Part shown: one piece after another, positions 53,858 to 55,602 of the stretch | How positions within the stretch are numbered: position 1 is the stretch's first letter | How the letters are laid out: each line of letters begins with the position of its first letter | Assembly (NCBI GenBank): GCA_024635925.1 | Contig: JAGXHY010000017.1 | Coordinates: 1-55,602, forward strand | Length of the DNA stretch: 55,602 bases | From: Bacillota bacterium | Lineage (GTDB): Bacteria; Bacillota; TC1 | Direction: 5' to 3' | Program-made: the position numbers and the translations under genes | Notes under the pieces: model-generated | Seen by the model: the letters and a program-made list of their open reading frames with translations, nothing else | Told to the model about the DNA's origin: nothing | Database searches by the model: none

Positions 53858-54901
53858 ATGTTTAATAAAAACTTAAAATACTATAGATTAAAGAATGAAT
53901 TAACTATGAGTCAATTAGCTGATAGGACAGGTTTGAGCAAGATGGCAATCTCCTATTATGAAAAAGGTGAGAGAACTCCGGATATGAGTACTCTTAAAAA
54001 ATTAGCTGTTGCATTAAATATTAAAGTTATGGATTTTATGATACTTCGAAATGAGAAATTACAATTTCAACATGGAGAATTTAGAAAGAATACTAGACTA
54101 AATAAAGGTAAACAAGAATATATGAGAGAAGATATAGAGGAATACTTTAATCGTTTCTATAACATAGTTGATATACTGGGTGAATCCTCCTTACCTAAAG
54201 CTCCTAAAATGTCTGTATTAAAACTATCGATTGATGAAGAAGAAAATGCAAGAGAGTTAAGAAAGTTATTGAAATTATCACTAGAAGGTCCAATTGGAAA
54301 TTTAGTTAATATTGTTGAGAATAATGGAATTTTAATATATCAACACAAAGTTGAAGTAGATTCATATTCTGGTATGAATGGAAGTATTAATGGAAGATCC
54401 TATATATCTATTAATATAAATATGAATCCAGAAAGACAAAGGTTTACTATAGCTCATGAATTGGCTCATATCTTTTTTAAATGGCCAGTTGAATTAAGTG
54501 AAGTTGAATGTGAGAAGAGGGCTAATTCAATTGCTGGTTCTTTTTTATTACCTGTCGGTGATGTTTATAGAGAACTTGGTTTTAGTAGAAAAGCATTTAG
54601 AGCTGACATAGAGATTACTGCCGAAGAGTATGGTGTTTCTGTCATGTGTCTTGCTTACAGGTCTAAGGAGTTAAAAGTTGTTAGTGATACTATATATAAG
54701 AATTTTATTATTTATATTTCTAGATTAGGTTGGAGAAAAAATGAACCATCTAGAATTAATCAAGAGGAATCAAATCTTTTTAGACAGTTTGTTTTTAGAG
54801 CAATTGCAGAAGATGAAATTAATATTCAAAAAGGGGCTGAATTACTTAATACTTCATTTGAATCTATTCAATCAAACATGTTCAGTGGAGGTCATTTATG
54901 A
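53858..54901 (+). CDS. XRE-family HTH domain fused to ImmA/IrrE metalloprotease
   Basis: A 347-residue protein. An N-terminal XRE helix-turn-helix (NLKYYRLKNELTMSQLADRTGLSKMAISYYEKGERTPDMSTLKKLAVALN) is followed by a linker and an ImmA/IrrE-type peptidase domain with zinc motif IAHELAHIFF (HExxH, about residue 200) and the downstream CEKRANSIAGSFLLP segment containing the third ligand region. ATG at 53858 is six bases after AGAGGTGA. Such proteins cleave repressors or act as antitoxin-like regulators. It overlaps the PIN-like gene by four bases. Confidence 0.85.
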   Translation: MFNKNLKYYRLKNELTMSQLADRTGLSKMAISYYEKGERTPDMSTLKKLAVALNIKVMDFMILRNEKLQFQHGEFRKNTRLNKGKQEYMREDIEEYFNRFYNIVDILGESSLPKAPKMSVLKLSIDEEENARELRKLLKLSLEGPIGNLVNIVENNGILIYQHKVEVDSYSGMNGSINGRSYISININMNPERQRFTIAHELAHIFFKWPVELSEVECEKRANSIAGSFLLPVGDVYRELGFSRKAFRADIEITAEEYGVSVMCLAYRSKELKVVSDTIYKNFIIYISRLGWRKNEPSRINQEESNLFRQFVFRAIAEDEINIQKGAELLNTSFESIQSNMFSGGHL

Positions 54902-55404
54902 ATTTAAGTAGTGACACGAATGTTTGGTTAGATTATTATATTATCGATGGTTTACATTTACCTTTTAGGCTTAATCACATTTTTTATATGAGTAGTGAGG
55001 CTATTAGTGATGAGGTTTTATCGCCAACAGAGCTAGGAGGGAAGTTATATGATTTGGGGTTGGTTCCAATTGAAATTACAGAAGAGGAGTTCTTTTTTGC
55101 TTTTAGGATCAATGGTGATTATTCTAGATTATCTAGTTATGATGCAATTGCCTTAGCTATTGCTATATTAAGAGGCTTTGATTTATTGAGTGGTGATAAA
55201 GCTTTAAGAGTTGCAGCTAATTCTGAGGGTATAAAGGTAAGAGGTACTTTGTGGATTTATGATGAACTGGTTACTAATGGTAGAATATCTATTGAAGAAA
55301 GATTTAATTTATTAAAATTATTGGAGGAGAATAATGGTAATTGCAAAGGAATAAGATTGCCTGCCCATGAGATAAAGAAAAGATTGGAAGATATTCAAGT
55401 TTGA
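54898..55404 (+). CDS. PIN-like domain protein
   Basis: A 168-residue protein with a PIN-like fold: an N-terminal acidic site (SSDTNVWLDYY, D6), SSYDAIALAIAILRGFDLLSGDKALRVAANSEGI carrying further acidic residues, and a helical C-terminus. These are the arrangement of PIN RNases. It begins inside the upstream XRE-ImmA gene (ATGA overlap), the typical coupling of antitoxin and toxin genes. It may be the toxin of the pair; some of the COG2856-linked PIN proteins have no proven activity. Confidence 0.75.
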   Translation: MNLSSDTNVWLDYYIIDGLHLPFRLNHIFYMSSEAISDEVLSPTELGGKLYDLGLVPIEITEEEFFFAFRINGDYSRLSSYDAIALAIAILRGFDLLSGDKALRVAANSEGIKVRGTLWIYDELVTNGRISIEERFNLLKLLEENNGNCKGIRLPAHEIKKRLEDIQV

Positions 55405-55496
55405 TCTGTATCATAGCAAATTGGCATTGTTACTATTTTGTGTGATATAATTAGTCTATACTTATGAGTTGATTTGAAGTTAATATGTCTATGTGG

Positions 55497-55520
55497 TCGC
55501 TTTTTTGGCGATTTTTTTTT
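55497..55520 (+). terminator. Weak terminator-like hairpin after the PIN-like gene
   Basis: TCGC (55497-55500) and GCGA (55508-55511) pair, extended by two G-T pairs, followed by nine T residues. The short stem makes it weak. Confidence 0.4.
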
Positions 55521-55541
55521 ATTTGAAAGAAGGATTATGGT

Positions 55542-55602
55542 ATGAAAAAAGATAAGTTGAGAGTGGCTCTTGGTTTTGTAACTGGGCGTGCTAGTTTTAA
55601 AG
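55542..55602 (+). CDS. Start of an unidentified gene, cut by the window end
   Basis: ATG at 55542 is seven bases after AAGGA and opens a frame reading MKKDKLRVALGFVTGRASFK to the window end. Twenty residues are too few to assign a family. It may mark the end of the island. Confidence 0.55.
   Translation, partial: MKKDKLRVALGFVTGRASFK

Noticed and set aside
42359-55602. Integrase or a repeated tRNA 3' end as island border
   Set aside because: No recombinase gene and no second copy of the tRNA 3' segment were found by eye in the window; the right border may lie outside.
1-55602. CRISPR arrays, insertion sequences, rRNA
   Set aside because: No regularly spaced repeats, transposase motifs or rRNA-like conserved segments were seen.

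Overview
The window comes from an AT-rich, low-GC Bacillota of clostridial type, probably anaerobic. Supporting this are the WhiA/RapZ cluster, the yaaO-tmk-holB-yaaT-yabA-yabB-rsmI-metG-tatD gene order known from Bacillus subtilis and Clostridia, an adenosylcobalamin-dependent (class II) ribonucleotide reductase, a cobalamin methionine synthase with a separate reactivation protein, and strong AGGAGG ribosome binding sites. I cannot name the genus.

Layout. 0-7 kb: a lipid kinase gene (minus strand), then a P-type ATPase homologue that has lost its catalytic residues, recQ, and an ArsR repressor with a split permease and a visible operator, then an EamA transporter. 7.2-16.3 kb: one long tightly packed unit, uvrA-uvrC-HAD phosphatase-PHP-rapZ-whiA-CPBP protease-PH domain protein. 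16.3-20.8 kb: a minus-strand class II aldolase/2-hydroxyacid dehydrogenase/aminotransferase operon, divergent from a nucleoside phosphorylase and a membrane protein. 20.9-22.7 kb: pilT and a shortened prepilin peptidase. 22.9-33.4 kb: a PLP lyase, an Orn/Lys/Arg decarboxylase-family protein and the tmk-to-tatD housekeeping cluster, then uppP and a DUF2752 protein. 33.5-39.7 kb: an AI-2E-type permease and metF (minus strand) divergent from the MetH reactivation protein, metH and a ZIP transporter. 40-42.3 kb: nrdJ behind a promoter with two NrdR-box-like sites.

From a tRNA-Arg(CCG) at 42.36 kb to about 55.4 kb the content changes to an accessory, defence-like island: a membrane-anchored protein, small Zn-ribbon and hydrophobic proteins, an HTH protein coupled to a HEPN/Sel1-like protein, another HEPN-like protein, a complete type I restriction-modification locus (hsdM, hsdS, hsdR) with a HEPN-like gene and a membrane protein inserted between hsdS and hsdR, and an XRE-ImmA/IrrE protein coupled to a PIN-like protein. 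The last bases start another gene.

The most unusual items are the intact but catalytically degenerate P-type ATPase translationally overlapped with recQ, two genes that seem to start at ATT, the HEPN-rich island including the extra genes inside the type I RM locus, and a base-composition drift along transcription units that seems to reset at promoters. All family assignments are from reading motifs by eye; no database search was run.
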